A DNA stretch of 64,000 bases from Neofusicoccum parvum (GCA_020912385.1 CP087214.1:2356001-2420000); one strand, 5' to 3'; shown: positions 34,244 through 46,047, numbered from the stretch's first letter. Notes: generated from the sequence alone by a model not told the origin. Program-made: numbers and translations.

Positions 34244-35560
34244 ATGTCTGATCTTGTAAGCCATCGTTGTGGCCTCGGACTTGGCCACTCCCTCTCCACG
34301 AGAAGTTCAGAGCAAGCATCTTTCTCCACACAACATGTGAGACCTGTTCATTTCGTGCTTTCTTCTTCCCACTTGCAAATGTGTGGCTATATCTTTGTAA
34401 CACGTTTTCACAGCATGGACCGCCCACTTCACGGCGACCTGACGAATTTTTTGCTTGCCCTATTTACAAGCATGCTCGGATTTGCGGGTGTCGCAAAGAA
34501 AAATGCGAATATGCAGGACGTGGCTTCAAGAATATGGCAGAATTAAAGTAGCCTGGCCCTTGCCATCTCTCCCCTTTGCGGACAAGTAAACAGAAAAGAT
34601 CTATACTAAAACGTTTGGGAATCAGGCGTCACCTGAAGGGACCACATCACAAGATAGGCGTTGAAAAATGCCATCTGTGCTCAAGCTTCTTTCTCGAAAA
34701 AGGTGGTCTAGATGCACACACAAGCCAAGGAAGGGAGTGTCATCGAAAAGGTGTTCTGAAAGGCAGTGGCCAGGTTGCGCTTTGGCGCTCTCTTTACAAA
34801 AGCCTGTATCGAGAATGCATGCACCCAGACAGCCCGTGTAAGCATGACAGAAATTCAAATGTACGAAATCTGACTTTTCACAGACTACACAACCCAAGAC
34901 AATGCTACCGATGAGATGAAGTATGCCGAGATCTCTCAACTCCGAGCAGAAAGAACACCTCACATTCCCGCTGCTGCAGAAATTCTACCAGCGCTTCATG
35001 AAGATGGAGAGCTGATGATAAATGCCCTTGGAAGTCATGACACCGGCGCTAATGCTCCATACCGGGAGGCACCTCTCCACAGGAATCACGCTCCGGGACA
35101 TTGTCAAGGCTCGCCCCGTTTTTCGCACCAATCACAGGAACCACAGGAAACCTGGTCATGTCGGCCATCAAGTATGCCAGGACAGGCCACAAATCCCGTT
35201 GAATTCCAGGAGACTATGAATGCCGCGGTCGTAGTGAATCCACCATTTTCTTTTGAGGAGATATCCTGTGCTCCTCAGCCTCTTTGGGAGTCCAGTGGAA
35301 ACGGTGATTCTTATCAATCGCCCTTGACCCACTCTGGAGATTTATATCAACCTCAACAGGTAAAAAGACCAGACCACTATGAGTTTCACTATCGGAGCCA
35401 AGGAATGCAGTCCAATTTTACCCAGTATGGGAGTTTGTTCCGGAGTTCCCAGGACAGCCCAAGGACGGAATTTCAGCCCCTCAACGGTGCTTCAGATACC
35501 ACCACTGCTTGGCCTTATATTGATGAAAATGTCCCATGGTCGTCGAACTCCCTCAGCTAG
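34244..35560 (+). CDS. C2H2-type zinc-finger-like protein (at least 3 exons; 5' end uncertain)
   Basis: Supported exons are about 34414..34547, 34626..34837 and 34884..35560; the two introns between them (78 and 46 nt) close in phase. The join gives a pattern known from fungal zinc-finger proteins: FACPIYKH, CGCRKEKCEYAGRGF, MAELKRHLKGPHH, EKCHLCSSFFLEKGGLDAHTS, REC. The His residue of RHLK lies directly after the splice, which supports the junction. The remaining 250 residues are Gln/Ser/Pro-rich and disordered, as in transcription regulators. The start is a guess: ATG at 34244 encodes MSDL, and a 158-nt intron 34256..34413 would join it in phase to HGPPTSRRPDEF. Other first exons are possible. 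Confidence 0.6.
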
Positions 35561-37042
35561 GAAGAGTTTTGAAATTTCCAGAGGATTTGTTTTCGTTGTC
35601 CATGTTAGCCCTTCCGGTTCCCTAATTCTACTATCAGGGTATTCCTTCACTACGGATGACTTAATGTAAAGAAGAAAGTCGGAACGGCTCTTTATTTTCA
35701 CTACTTCTAAGGTTAAACTTGAAGACAGGAGTTTCTCTTCCACGTTCGAACTCCTTTTCGCGAACGTTTTCCAGTTTAGTCCTCAACAACCTGAGCCAAA
35801 TCTATACAAGATTAGGAATTCAACAATGCTATTACTCGGATTTATCCTCTTAATCGTACCGGAAATCTGATTCCTACTTTTCTTGTAGTTTTTGTATTAC
35901 TATTATACCGCATTCGGTTCCAACCACCCAGTCGCTTATGTAAGCTTTCAGCCTGCACTGATATACAATAATAAGAGGCATCGCTAATTTAAAGAAGGAT
36001 AGAATGGGCGGAAGGATGTAACAATCTATTGCACGGGTCCATTTAGTATGGCCAAGATATTCTTAGCCGCCGCAAATGTTTCAGATCCTATTGAGAGTTC
36101 ATACAGGCCTCATACAGGAAAATGTGTGAAGGCTAAAGCAGCGAGACTAATTTCCATTTCTACAGCTCGGACGAAAGAAAATAATTACCGATGCCGAAAG
36201 AAGGTCACTTACCACCCGCATGCAAGAATCAAGATGGTTTGAAGTGATTGTAGCCTAAGAAATGCGAGGCCAAGCAGGCAAGCGGAAAGAGAGCTATCCG
36301 AAGCCCCACCGCTACCAAACCCTAGGACGACTCCTCTCTTATTTGTTGGCATTATTGTTACCGTGGCAACGACGATGTACGTGTGCAGGCAACAACGGTG
36401 AAAGTGGCAGTGTGATGAAACAGGATGTCACGTGGTAGGCTGGTTTTCGAGGAACCTTGCCAGCCCTGTCGTTTTAGTACCATCTCGTGCATCAGCCAAG
36501 TGGTCTTTGACCAAAGCTTGAGACGTGCAGCATCCAACGAAACGCCGGCTCGTGGCATTAGTCATCGGCTAGTTGCGGCGGTGTTAGTTTAGTTTCCGAT
36601 TGGTGCACCACAATATAATTACTGAACAACCGAAGACGGCTCTAGCCCCGCCTCCACCTCATACCACTTCGCCCCAAAGCCTTCGCGACCGCAGGCTGAG
36701 CATTCATCGATAGCACCTGCGTGGCACTGACCGGATATTCCCTGTTTTCGCGTGTTGAGCCCGAGTTCTTCTTTCAGCCTCAGCGAAATTACCTACTTCG
36801 CACGCGCTGGAGTGTGGCATCACCTACGCCGCCGCCGTTCCTACCAGAAATGCACAACTGAGCGAAAAAGCCCTCACCTCCAGTCTGCTCTGCCGCTCAG
36901 CTGTATTGCCAAATTTCCGAAGGTAGCCAAGAAGCTCGATCGCTGTGATCGAGCCGCCAAGTCTCTCACGGTTAATATCGACAGTAAAGCCACGTGGTCT
37001 GCCACTCCATCTGCGCAGCACCGCCACATTATCGCCACAGCT
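35561..37042. other. AT-rich intergenic, 1.5 kb, no gene seen
   Basis: It contains only short ORFs. The part from 35600 to 36250 is AT-rich. The part near 36600-37040 is the bZIP gene promoter and 5' leader. Confidence 0.5.
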
Positions 37043-38888
37043 ATGGACCAGACTCAGAGCTCTGAGCCGAAGGTGAATGCACCCGGCCCAATTGTGAAAA
37101 GGAAACGGGGGAGACCGATAGCAAGCATGCACAATGCAACACCCGAAGAAGTAAGTGGTGATACGTGGTTCCTTTCCAATCTACAATGTGGGGAGATCAA
37201 TTGCAGCGATTTCAAGAAACATCTCGCGCTGTAGCATGTGGAAAAGACTTTCTCTCTTTCACGAACTTGTTCACTTTCTCGTGTCGATTTTATAGCGCTG
37301 ACGATACCACAGCGTCGTCGTGTGCAAGTACGCCTCGCACAACGAGAGTTTCGGAACAGAGAGAAAATCACAATTGCCACGTTAGAGAAACATGTGGAGA
37401 AATTGAAGTCTTTGGCTGCCGATATGAACCATTCTTTCGTCCGGTTCAGAGACCGCGCTGTCAAAGCGCAGTCGTTCGCCTCCCGGCCCGAGCTGGAGTG
37501 GGAATTGGAAAAGACAGCCTCTCAGATTTCGAACATCTATGACTCTACATTCACCAAAACTCCGGAGAGTGGGGGAGACGATCAGCATACGTCAACAGAA
37601 GCCGATCAGCCCGCTACCGACGAGGCAAGCTCAGCTCAGGCAGCTCCCCAAGCCAACCACCAGAAGACGCTTCAGCGGGTACGGCAAAGCCGGCCAGAGC
37701 CCTCCATACACCGTCAGTCAACCATTGATGTGGACGGGTCCAACGATGTGGACGGCTCCAACCGGCTCCCGTTCGGGTACAGACTGACGTTCGAATGTAC
37801 GGAGGACGACGATGAAGCAGAAACAATCGCCACTGCAGCTACAGCCTCGCCCACCATCCGCACCGTCCAACCACCGTACACGTACTCTTTCAACGAAACC
37901 AGCTTTGCTAACCGCCTCGAGCGCGCCACTCTGGAGCGCGCCGCTCACGTCCTATCGACCTTCTCCATCCGGCCCGCCGAATATCAGCGCCTGTTTCGCA
38001 TTTGCCGCCATTTTTGCGACCACCTTACGTTGCTGTCTCTGTTCAACACCGTTCTGCGCTCGCCCGTCATCAGGCCGTTTAGCGCGCTGACGCTGCATCT
38101 TGGAGGCGCAGGACAACACTTCCCGTCTCCGGGCGCAGGCCTGGGCCGAGACGAGCTGCATCTTGTGCCGCGGACCAAAGATGACAACATCCGCACCGTG
38201 CGGGCGACGCTGGAGATGCTGGGAATGCGGTCGACGCCGGAACTGGAGGCTGATGTAGGTAAGTACGAGGGCGTATGGTTCGACAGCCAGGACGTAGAGA
38301 GGTACTTAGCAGCGCTGGGCGTGAAGATGGATGCCGGTGCTTCGATAACGGAAGTGGACGGCGAAGTACTCGAGAAGATGTTCGAAAAGCCCCAGGGAGG
38401 CTTCCCTGTGGATCGGCAGATGGGAGATACGGTGTTGCAAGGCCTGTTAGATGGCCATTGCGAGATGGCTGTGGGCTACAGCTCTGGCGTCGGCTCGGAT
38501 GGTGCCGGAAGGCCCACGGGCACGGTAGAGGGTGTGGAGGCAAGTGTTGCCGTTCGCATCACTGAAGAGCTCAGCGAGCAAGAGTGGGATTGGTTCTGCG
38601 ACCTCTCCACGCCATGGCTCGCAGATTCGTCGTCTCCGCTCGTGGGGACTTCAGCAGCAAGCCCCGGGGTTGATGCGCCTCGAGACACGCCGAGAAAAGG
38701 GTCGATTGTTGACCTCGAGAAGTTCATTAAGAGTAACATTCTCGCGCTGATGTCAGTTCATGAAGTACATGCTAACACCGGCTGCAATCATAGGTCTCGT
38801 CAGGCGTGCCGGGTGTATCGGTAGCGGTCCAGGCTTTCACATTGAGGACATCCATAGAGCGTTCCGTAGCGCAGTCATCGGCGTCTGA
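37043..38888 (+). CDS. bZIP transcription factor (3 exons, 540 aa)
   Basis: Exons are 37043..37150, 37313..38732 and 38794..38888. Exon 1 ends with an AT-hook-like KRKRGRP motif and TPEE. Exon 2 starts with the basic region RRRVQVRLAQREFRNREK, followed by a short leucine-zipper-like heptad set (TIATLEKHVEKLKSLAADM). The long first intron (162 nt) starts GTAAGT and ends CCACAG. The body is a regulator-type region with a conserved segment LEMLGMRSTPELEADV and YEGVWFDSQDVERYLAALGV. The third exon matters: reading through would stop early, while splicing the 61-nt intron gives LVRRAGCIGSGPGFHIEDIHRAFRSAV (split here for length), the usual C terminus of this fungal bZIP group. Nuclear; target genes unknown. 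Confidence 0.82.
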
Positions 38889-39338
38889 CGGCTATCTTCG
38901 GAGATAAAAGGTGTATTTCTGCGAGTCATGATGATCATTTGGTAATTCCGCCATCGCCGAACTGCTGTAGTGTGAAGAGGGAGGTTTTATGTTTTCAGGT
39001 GGTGTAGTGCTCCTCGGTACCAGCGAGACAGACTCAGTAATATTTAAGCCAAGGTGTCTCGTGTCCAGACCGCGCCACTACGCATCAGCCAACCTATGGC
39101 TCACGCGCACATTTCAACAGACCTTAGGAAACTAATCACAGCTTAATGGCAGAACGGAGGATCTGTTCAAGCCCTTACCTGGCTCGCGCAAGATGCCCAG
39201 GCTTGCCCTTGGGCTTGGAGATTCAATACGAAGCCAGCTGTTTTAGTGAGGCTGCCAAGTTTTGCAACTGTTGTAATATATAAGAGTAGTCCATCCATCA
39301 GTAGATTGGAGCTGAAACACTCCCGGCATCGAACAAAA
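38889..39338. other. Intergenic, 0.45 kb, promoter of carboxylesterase
   Basis: A TATATAAG element at 39277-39284 lies about 55-60 bp upstream of the esterase ATG. Nothing else was noted. Confidence 0.5.
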
Positions 39339-41096
39339 ATGAGACTGTCTTTTTCTTTGCACGCTCTGCTCTCATCTGCAGCAGTGGCGAGGCCTTGGGA
39401 TCTCCAAAACCGCCCTACTGTCACCATCAAGAACGGGACGGTCATCGGCACGTCCGATCCACTCTTCAACGTGGAATCCTTCCTTGGAATTCCCTACGCG
39501 CAGCCACCAATCGGGGATCTACGATTCGACCTGCCAAAGCCAGTGGCAATCCGCTGGGAAACGCCACAAGATGCAACAAACTACGGCTATCACTGCCTCG
39601 GCCGCTCCCTCGCTCTTGAGGGATTCAAGCAAGAACGGCTGCAATACACGACGGCCGAAGATTGCCTCACGATCAACATCGCCCGTCCCGCCGGTGTTCC
39701 CGAAAAAGCACGTCTTCCCGTCTTAGTCTGGATCCATGGGGGCGCCTTCGAGGACGGAGGGAGCAGCGATCCGCGTTACAACCTCACGTCCTTAGTCGCG
39801 AACTCAATGGCGCTGGCCATGCCAACCATTGTGGTGAGCATGAATTACAGGCTCTCGGGATGGAGCTACCTCACGAACAACAATCTCATGCAAAGCGGGC
39901 TCGGGAACTTTGGCATCCACGACCAGAGGATGGCCCTGTCCTGGATCCAGGAAAACATTGCATCCTTTGGCGGTGACCCGGGACTCGTGACCGTGGCCGG
40001 CGAGTCCGCAGGGGCCATGTCGGTGGGGTACCATCTACTGACGTACGCGGATGATGCCGCAAGACCTTTTCGCGCCGCCGTCGCACAAAGTGGCGGTCCG
40101 CTCGTCCCTCCCAGTGCCCCGAAGCTGGCTGACGTGGATGCCCTTTACCCAAGCATTCTGAATGCCACGGGCTGTTCCAGCGCACAGGATGGGCTTGCGT
40201 GCCTAAGATCTGCACCGGCCGATAACCTTACTGCGTTCTTCGCCCAATACAGATGGTTCCCCATCCCGGATGGCCGCACTGTTCCAACGAATCCCGCCCT
40301 CGCGCTTGAGGCAGGCAACTTCTCCGATGTCCCTTTGCTCATCGGCAGCAACACAAATGAAGGAACATCCTTCTACCGCCTTTTTGGCATCGGCGTCAAC
40401 AACACTGCCCAATATGGGGCGCTCATTGAAGCGTACAGCGGTGCCAACCCCTTCCCAAACAAGACCTTCCACGACCTTGTCGCCCAGTACACCGCATTGA
40501 ATCTGCCAGCAGAGCTCGGTAGTGTGAACCCGACGATCGAGCCCTCGCTTGGTTCTGAATACGGGCGCGCATCGGTTTTCCTCGGTGATTACCTGTTTAC
40601 CGCCGGTAGGCGCGTCACTAGCCAATCGTGGGCGCGGCGCGGGCTGCCGGCGTACAGCTACAGGTTCAACACCATTCCCTCAGGCGTGCCGCCCCACATT
40701 CTCGGTGCTGCACACTTCCAGGATGTCGCATTTGTCTTCGGTGATACCTCCGGCACAGGCTGGGACCATGACCCTTTCGATGTGCAGCCACTGGAGCGGA
40801 GGCAGCGGTACGGAAATCTTGCCACGGTTATGTCGCGTATGTGGATTAGCTTCGCCAACACCTTGTCGCCAAACTACCATGGTGGTGGGTATTTCTTGAC
40901 CTTTCTCAAGAAGTTTACGTATACTGACTGAGAAACTGAATTAGTGCCTGACTTCGGCGAGATTTGGCCTGCATACTCTATTGCTGAACCGATGAATATG
41001 GTTTTCGATGGGAACACTACGTCGCATCTTGAAAGAGACGACTGGCGAGCAGACGCCATCAATACTATGAGGGAGAGCGCTCCTGGTTGGTGGTGA
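39339..41096 (+). CDS. Secreted type-B carboxylesterase/lipase (2 exons, 565 aa)
   Basis: Exons are 39339..40884 and 40945..41096; the 60-nt intron is in frame but contains stop codons. The signal peptide is MRLSFSLHALLSSAAVA. The esterase family motifs are VESFLGIPYAQPPIGDLRF, EDCLTINIARP, and WIHGGAFEDGG (oxyanion hole). The nucleophile elbow is GESAGA (Ser near residue 218), followed by SNTNEGTSF for the catalytic acid and NYHGVP for the catalytic His, which lies just before the splice junction. The C terminus (IWPAYSIAEPMNMVFDGNTT) fits the family. It hydrolyses ester bonds of an unknown substrate outside the cell. Length is typical. The downstream neighbour is convergent. Confidence 0.92.
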
Positions 41097-41470
41097 AATG
41101 ATGGCGCACAATCGTGTCCAGAATTTTCTTGGTTGTCAACTATCGCTATCTCCGGATCATTCATGTTCCTAGAAGATCCGGCCTCATGCTTATGTATATC
41201 AATAATGATAGCGATGTCGAAACCTCAGAAATGGCACTCTCATTCGGGTACGTAAGACTCTGTATGTAGACAAATAGTTCGCAACGTTCGAGGACATGAA
41301 AGACACACACCATTACTTCGTCCGCGTGGTTATACTACTTATACCGACGACACATTCATCATTATATGGCCCTAATGATATTTCATAGCTTGAAGAGTGT
41401 TTTTCGACTGATGACCCTCCATCGCAAACAAGAGTACATTCCAAAACGACATAACACGCAAACCGTTCTA
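41097..41470. other. Convergent intergenic space, no gene seen
   Basis: The 374 bp separate the esterase stop from the stop of the NmrA-like gene on the other strand. No terminator-like or repeat structure stood out. Confidence 0.5.
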
Positions 41471-42382
41471 CTAGTTCTTTGCTACATAGCTTCTCAGAAA
41501 TTTCTCGAGATCCTCCTGCGGCAAGCCCAGCTTCTCATTCCACAACCCCTTTGTGGACGAGAAGTGCGCCAGTCCTCCTTTGCCATAGCACGCTCCAGCC
41601 ACCATAGCCAATGCGCCTAGAAGCTTCCCTTCCTTCACCTTGGCAGCCCCATCTTGCCACAAACCATCAACGGTGCCTTGCGAAACAGTGAAATTCTCAC
41701 CCAATGCTCTCTCAAGAGCTCGCAGAACCTCGTTCTGCGTGATCGTGAAACTGTTCACATAGACGTATTGGTTCTTGGTTAGCTCCCAGTTCTTCAGGCT
41801 CTTCGCGACAGCCCTGCCCACTTGGTCAAGATTGGTAGCCTCGTAGGGGATGTCACCGCCATCAAAGATCGTGACAGTGCGGGCAGGCACATTCCATCCT
41901 CCAAAGCCGGGCATATTGAGACCCCAGTCGAACATTGCTCCTGTGATGATTGCCGTCCACGAGATTTTGTCTTGGTGCGTTTTGAGGTAGTCGACGGTGT
42001 CGATCTTGTCGGCGAGGAATGGAATGAACTCCGGTGCAGAGCGGTCGGAGGTGTCGATTCCGAATTCAGAAGGGACGAAGACCTTCACGCCTGCCGCAAT
42101 AGCCGCATCGATGATCGTCTTTTGAAGGGCTAAGGCGCCTGCGGGCGTGATGCTGGAGATGGTGCTGACGACCGCATCTTGGCCTCGGAAGGCTTCCGCC
42201 AGCGACCTTTCAGAAAGGTCGGTTTTGAGATGTCTCACGCCTTCCGGCAAGGTCGCCGTAGACGACTCTCGGGTGAGTCCTGTGACGAGAAAGTTCTCAT
42301 CTAGCAGGGCTTTGATTGTGGATCTGCCCACATTTCCACCTGCTCCAATAACCAACACATTGGTCAATGATTGCGAGGCCAT
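41471..42382 (-). CDS. NmrA-like/isoflavone-reductase-type NAD(P)-binding protein (intronless, 303 aa)
   Basis: The N-terminal Rossmann motif is GAGGNVGRST (near residue 13), followed by GLTRESSTATLPEGVRHLKTDLSE, DAVVSTISS, and VFVPSEFGIDTSD, all typical of the NmrA/PCBER group of atypical SDRs. The usual catalytic lysine region appears as PFLADKIDTVDYLKTH. Members are either small-molecule reductases or redox sensors that bind NAD(P); the sequence cannot distinguish these. It diverges from a metallo-beta-lactamase-fold gene, the two starts 588 bp apart, each with a TATA-like box. The pair is probably co-regulated. Confidence 0.9.
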   Translation of the reverse strand: MASQSLTNVLVIGAGGNVGRSTIKALLDENFLVTGLTRESSTATLPEGVRHLKTDLSERSLAEAFRGQDAVVSTISSITPAGALALQKTIIDAAIAAGVKVFVPSEFGIDTSDRSAPEFIPFLADKIDTVDYLKTHQDKISWTAIITGAMFDWGLNMPGFGGWNVPARTVTIFDGGDIPYEATNLDQVGRAVAKSLKNWELTKNQYVYVNSFTITQNEVLRALERALGENFTVSQGTVDGLWQDGAAKVKEGKLLGALAMVAGACYGKGGLAHFSSTKGLWNEKLGLPQEDLEKFLRSYVAKN

Positions 42383-42970
42383 GGCGAACCTGGAAGAAGG
42401 ATATGGGAGAAAGAAGGGGAGTAGTATTGCTCAGAACACACTATTTTTGAATAGTATCGTAGGCGTATGGAATGAAGTGTGTGTGAAGCGTGGATATCGG
42501 CGTCCATCAGTGCTACTTATATATTCGAAGGGTCTAAACACTCTGCGTAATTGCCAGTGTCTCCCGTCATCCGCTGCATGCTTTAAAATTAATATTACTG
42601 AAGAGACGCGACTACGAGAACTAACGATCCCGCTAGCTTATAAATTTTAGCGTACCGTGGTCGTGCGACGTTCACGTAAGCATTAATCAACTAATCGAAA
42701 ACCAAGAACAGATGATCATCGGACCGATGGCTATGCAAATTCGGTGAACCACGGTTATCAGCACCTCTTTATCTTTTCTCATTCAGTAATAATATTTCTA
42801 TAGGTCACCGACGACGTGTCAGATGACGCTATGCGTAGGTCACGACAGTGGCGAGGTGTAGCTAGCCTCGGCATCTCGAACTTATAAGAGTTGCTTGCGC
42901 CCATCAACAATCAGTCGCACATTTACAACTATCTCATCGCGCCCAAAGCACAAAGACGACTGTTGCAATC
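42383..42970. promoter_or_regulatory. Divergent promoter between NmrA-like and metallo-beta-lactamase-fold genes
   Basis: A TATA-like TTATATATT at 42516-42524 suits the minus-strand gene (about 135 bp from its start). TTATAAG at 42882-42888 suits the plus-strand gene (about 83-89 bp from its start). The middle is AT-rich. Confidence 0.5.
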
Positions 42971-43864
42971 ATGGCAATCAATTTCGCTATCTACACATCC
43001 CACCCGATCCCGACCGCAGTGCGCTCGCCCGATCCATTGTCGAAGGACTCTGGCCTCTGGTCTCCGCTCTCTTGCACCTTGATCTACACCGCCACTACTG
43101 CAATTCTCGTGGATTGTCCTGCGAGCGTCGGTCCAACAACTGAGCTAGCATCGTGGATCAAGGCCACATTGCCGCCTGGCTGCACGTTGACACATTTTGT
43201 CGCCTCGCACGCCCACGGAGACCATTTTCTTGGTTATCCCGTCTTGAAAGACATCTTTCCTGGCGTGATCGCCACCGGTACTCGGAGTGTTGTTGAAGGA
43301 ATCGCTGATCAATACTCACCTCCGAAGTACGAAGGACTTTGGAAGGTCGCCTTTCCGCCCGCGGCAGCCGGCACAGGGCTACCGGAAGCGAAAGCTGAGT
43401 TTGTGGCCTTGCCGGCGTCCAACGAAATTGACCTGGATGGCCACCTGGTCAAGGTGTACGACGTACCGCACGGGGATACTCACGCAAACTCCTTCGTGCA
43501 TGTCCCAGAGTTGGGAGTGGTGGTCGCCGGTGACATCGTCTACAACGGGGATTGTCATCAATGGCTCGGCGAAGCTTGCACCCAGGAGAAGCGCAATCAT
43601 TGGGTCGATGGGCTTTCGCAGATTGCGGCGTTGAAACCCAGGATTGTTGTTCCAGGCCATACATTCACACCTGCCTTGGAGCCAGATGAAGCTGTTGCAA
43701 TGTCAATGCTGGAGAGTACGAAGGACTACATCAAAGGGTTCGAAGATGAGCTTGAGAAGGCGGAGAGTGGAGATGACTTATTCAACAAAATGAGAGCACG
43801 GTACTCCAGATGGAACCTGTACATTCTCAATGGTGGGTGCCAGGCCGGAATCAAGTTCAAGTAG
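42971..43864 (+). CDS. Metallo-beta-lactamase-fold hydrolase (intronless, 297 aa)
   Basis: The key metal-binding motif is intact as HAHGDH (near residue 76), followed by further ligands: DVPHGDTHAN (second-shell His), VVVAGDIVYN (bridging Asp) and VVPGHTF (last His). These four blocks match the order of the metallo-beta-lactamase superfamily. No signal peptide is present, so it is cytosolic. Substrates in this superfamily include thioesters, lactones and phosphoesters; the sequence does not decide. The C-terminal 60 residues are an extra helical part. Its divergent placement with the NmrA-like reductase suggests a shared, perhaps detoxifying, pathway. Confidence 0.9.
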   Translation: MAINFAIYTSHPIPTAVRSPDPLSKDSGLWSPLSCTLIYTATTAILVDCPASVGPTTELASWIKATLPPGCTLTHFVASHAHGDHFLGYPVLKDIFPGVIATGTRSVVEGIADQYSPPKYEGLWKVAFPPAAAGTGLPEAKAEFVALPASNEIDLDGHLVKVYDVPHGDTHANSFVHVPELGVVVAGDIVYNGDCHQWLGEACTQEKRNHWVDGLSQIAALKPRIVVPGHTFTPALEPDEAVAMSMLESTKDYIKGFEDELEKAESGDDLFNKMRARYSRWNLYILNGGCQAGIKFK

Positions 43865-44751
43865 ATTTTATCATGATTCTAGAATGCGTTGAAGACGATG
43901 AAGAAGAATTGCGTCAAACCAAGAGGAGTGAGCTATTTGCATGAACGGTCGGTGAAATTCGAGATTTCTTTTAAAGCCAAATGGTAAATAAGCATCATCG
44001 GTGGGAGTCGCCCGCTCAAGTCTCGAGAAACGTTGACCCTTGGGGGAACCGCCGCGTCCTCGCCGAACGTAGTGATAGCGGTGCCAATAACGGCCCCGGA
44101 GATTCTAGAACAGGCAATCGATCTTGCTCTTTTGTCGGTAGGCATCCTGCATGAGACCCAGCTCGTACAGGAACTCAATGATGTCGATGGCCGCGGTTAG
44201 GATGGAGGACCCTTAGATCAGTGATTGGAGCGCGGCAATGCCGGCGTTTTGGGTGGAGCCAGGTCTCCGCCGTTGTTGACAGCCGAAATGCGCATCGGCG
44301 TGGGCCATTTTAGTCGTGATGGATCCAGGCGCCGATTGTGATTCGCGGAAGATACGATCCTGATGAATCCTTCTTAGTAATTAAATGCGGTTGCGCAGCA
44401 GGTGGATCGGAGCAGAAAACGAGAATATTTTCGGCAGAGAAGTTAATGATCAACATGCGGCTCAATTCGAATTCTTGCAACGTCACGGCTCGCATAATTG
44501 CGCTGGAGATGGTGCTGGCGCGATTCCGGGAGGCTGTTCCCAGGGCAGCGCATTCGCAAGATATGCACTAATCCATCTGTAGCGCGCCTATCTTTATCCC
44601 AGTATGACCCACTCAAGCATCCGGAGGATCAACAGCCAAGTGCTGCCTAGCGAAAGCTTATTCAGCATGCGGATAAAAAAGGACGAGTCATCTGCCCAGA
44701 AGCCGTCTCACAACAATACCACCCTGTCCCTACTGTCCCGGCTCATCAACG
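43865..44751. other. Intergenic, 0.9 kb, possible vestige of a coding sequence
   Basis: No intact gene is visible. On the minus strand near 44080-44200 a short open stretch reads IIEFLYELGLMQDAYRQ and then stops, resembling coding DNA more than its surroundings; it may be a gene remnant. I do not recognise it. Confidence 0.35.
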
Positions 44752-45430
44752 ATGTCACTCCCGCTCTACGACACGACTGTTGGCGTCTTCATCAGACGGC
44801 TCAAGACGATCTCGGCTCTTCTCAAGAAGGTATGACTGACATCATATTGCGCTAGAAGAAACTCTGAGACCTGGTTACGTAGGCCGAGAAATGGTGCGAC
44901 GACAACGGAAAGCCGCACTCTGAGCTGCTCGAGGCTCGGCTGGCCCCCGACATGTACCCACTCACCTCGCAGATTCGGCTTAGCGCTCGGTGGGCCCGCA
45001 ACGGTGCGCTTTTGAACAAAAACTACGCCTTCCTCGCCACGGACGGGAAGCCTGAGCTCAACCATACATTCGCCGAGCTGCAAGGCATCATCCACGAGAC
45101 GCTGGAGTTCCTACAGTCGGTCAAGGCCGAGGATCTTGAAGGATCGGCGAATGCGCCTGTTTCTGTGTGGTCGTCTGGTATGCCGCCCTGGCCCCGCGTG
45201 TTCATTGGCAAATTGCACTTTGAATGATTACGCTGACAATCTTCGTCGTTGATTCAGGTGAGGAGGGGAAAGGGTATAATGCAAAGTTTGACGCAGGCTA
45301 CAAGTTGATCAACCAGGTCGTCTTTCCCAACTTTTGGTTTCACGACTCTACTGCCTACGATATTTGCAGGATGAAGGGAGTTCCGTTAGGCAAGGCTGAT
45401 TTTCTTATGGGAGCTGGGCCATTTGAGTGA
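44752..45430 (+). CDS. DUF1993 family protein (3 exons, 181 aa)
   Basis: Exons are 44752..44829, 44883..45177 and 45258..45430. The 53- and 80-nt introns close in phase; intron 2 uses the strong donor GTATGC and a CTGAC branch site. The family layout is clear: MSLPLYDTTVGVFIRRL (N terminus), ISALLKKAEKW, ARLAPDMYPLTSQIRLS, then a middle helix region and the C-terminal FPNFWFHDSTAYDICRMKG...LGKADFLMG. Such proteins form a DinB-like helical bundle; no enzymatic role is known to me. Reading through intron 2 would run into TGA at 45225, so splicing is required. Length is typical of the family. Confidence 0.85.
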
Positions 45431-46047
45431 ATGTTGCGGTTGTGGTATTTTAGATAAAGAGTAGCAATCTATTGGGCAGGGATGTTGCTGCAATACCGCC
45501 TTGGCAACAAGCTGTTCTCGTACGAGCTGCAGACGTGGATGCATTTGGTGGGGGCTGAATGTTGTAACTCGCGCCACGCACTCCAGCCTCGTCGCGCGCT
45601 CCCTGCACCATTGTTTGCATGGATACCATCAAGCTGGAGCGCGATATAAGGCTTATCTGGAGTATCTAGTTCTACCCTTCGACAGTAATTTCACCCTTTA
45701 ACCGCCGCGCTCCTGTAAACTGTTCGGTTGCATACGTGAATTTTGCGCAGTAGTTCATAGATTTAAATAGAATTCTTACGTGTAATTATTTCTCTTCGCT
45801 AGATTTACGCAGGAGGCAGGATTAGCCTAGCTCGGCCCGAATCATAGGGCACCTATGGCCAGGGTCTTACATAGGCGGTGAGTCCATAAAGTTTCTGACA
45901 TCGTCCCCACCTTCGCGTAACATTTCTACTGCGCTTTAGCTATCTCACTCGCTCGAAAGCTATCGTATTACATCTCTTTTACCACCCATCAGAAAATTAG
46001 ACGCCAGTGTTCTGTGTCACATACCAGTTCCTACCCTCGAAGCAGCT
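45431..46047. other. Intergenic, 0.6 kb, AT-rich, no gene seen
   Basis: The part from about 45730 to 46000 is AT- and TA-rich, in keeping with an old RIP-affected repeat or relaxed intergenic DNA. Nothing codes. Confidence 0.45.

Noticed and set aside
45178..45257. Frameshift in the DUF1993 gene
   Set aside because: The frame change is explained by an 80-nt intron with a good GTATGC donor and CTGAC branch site; no mutation is needed.
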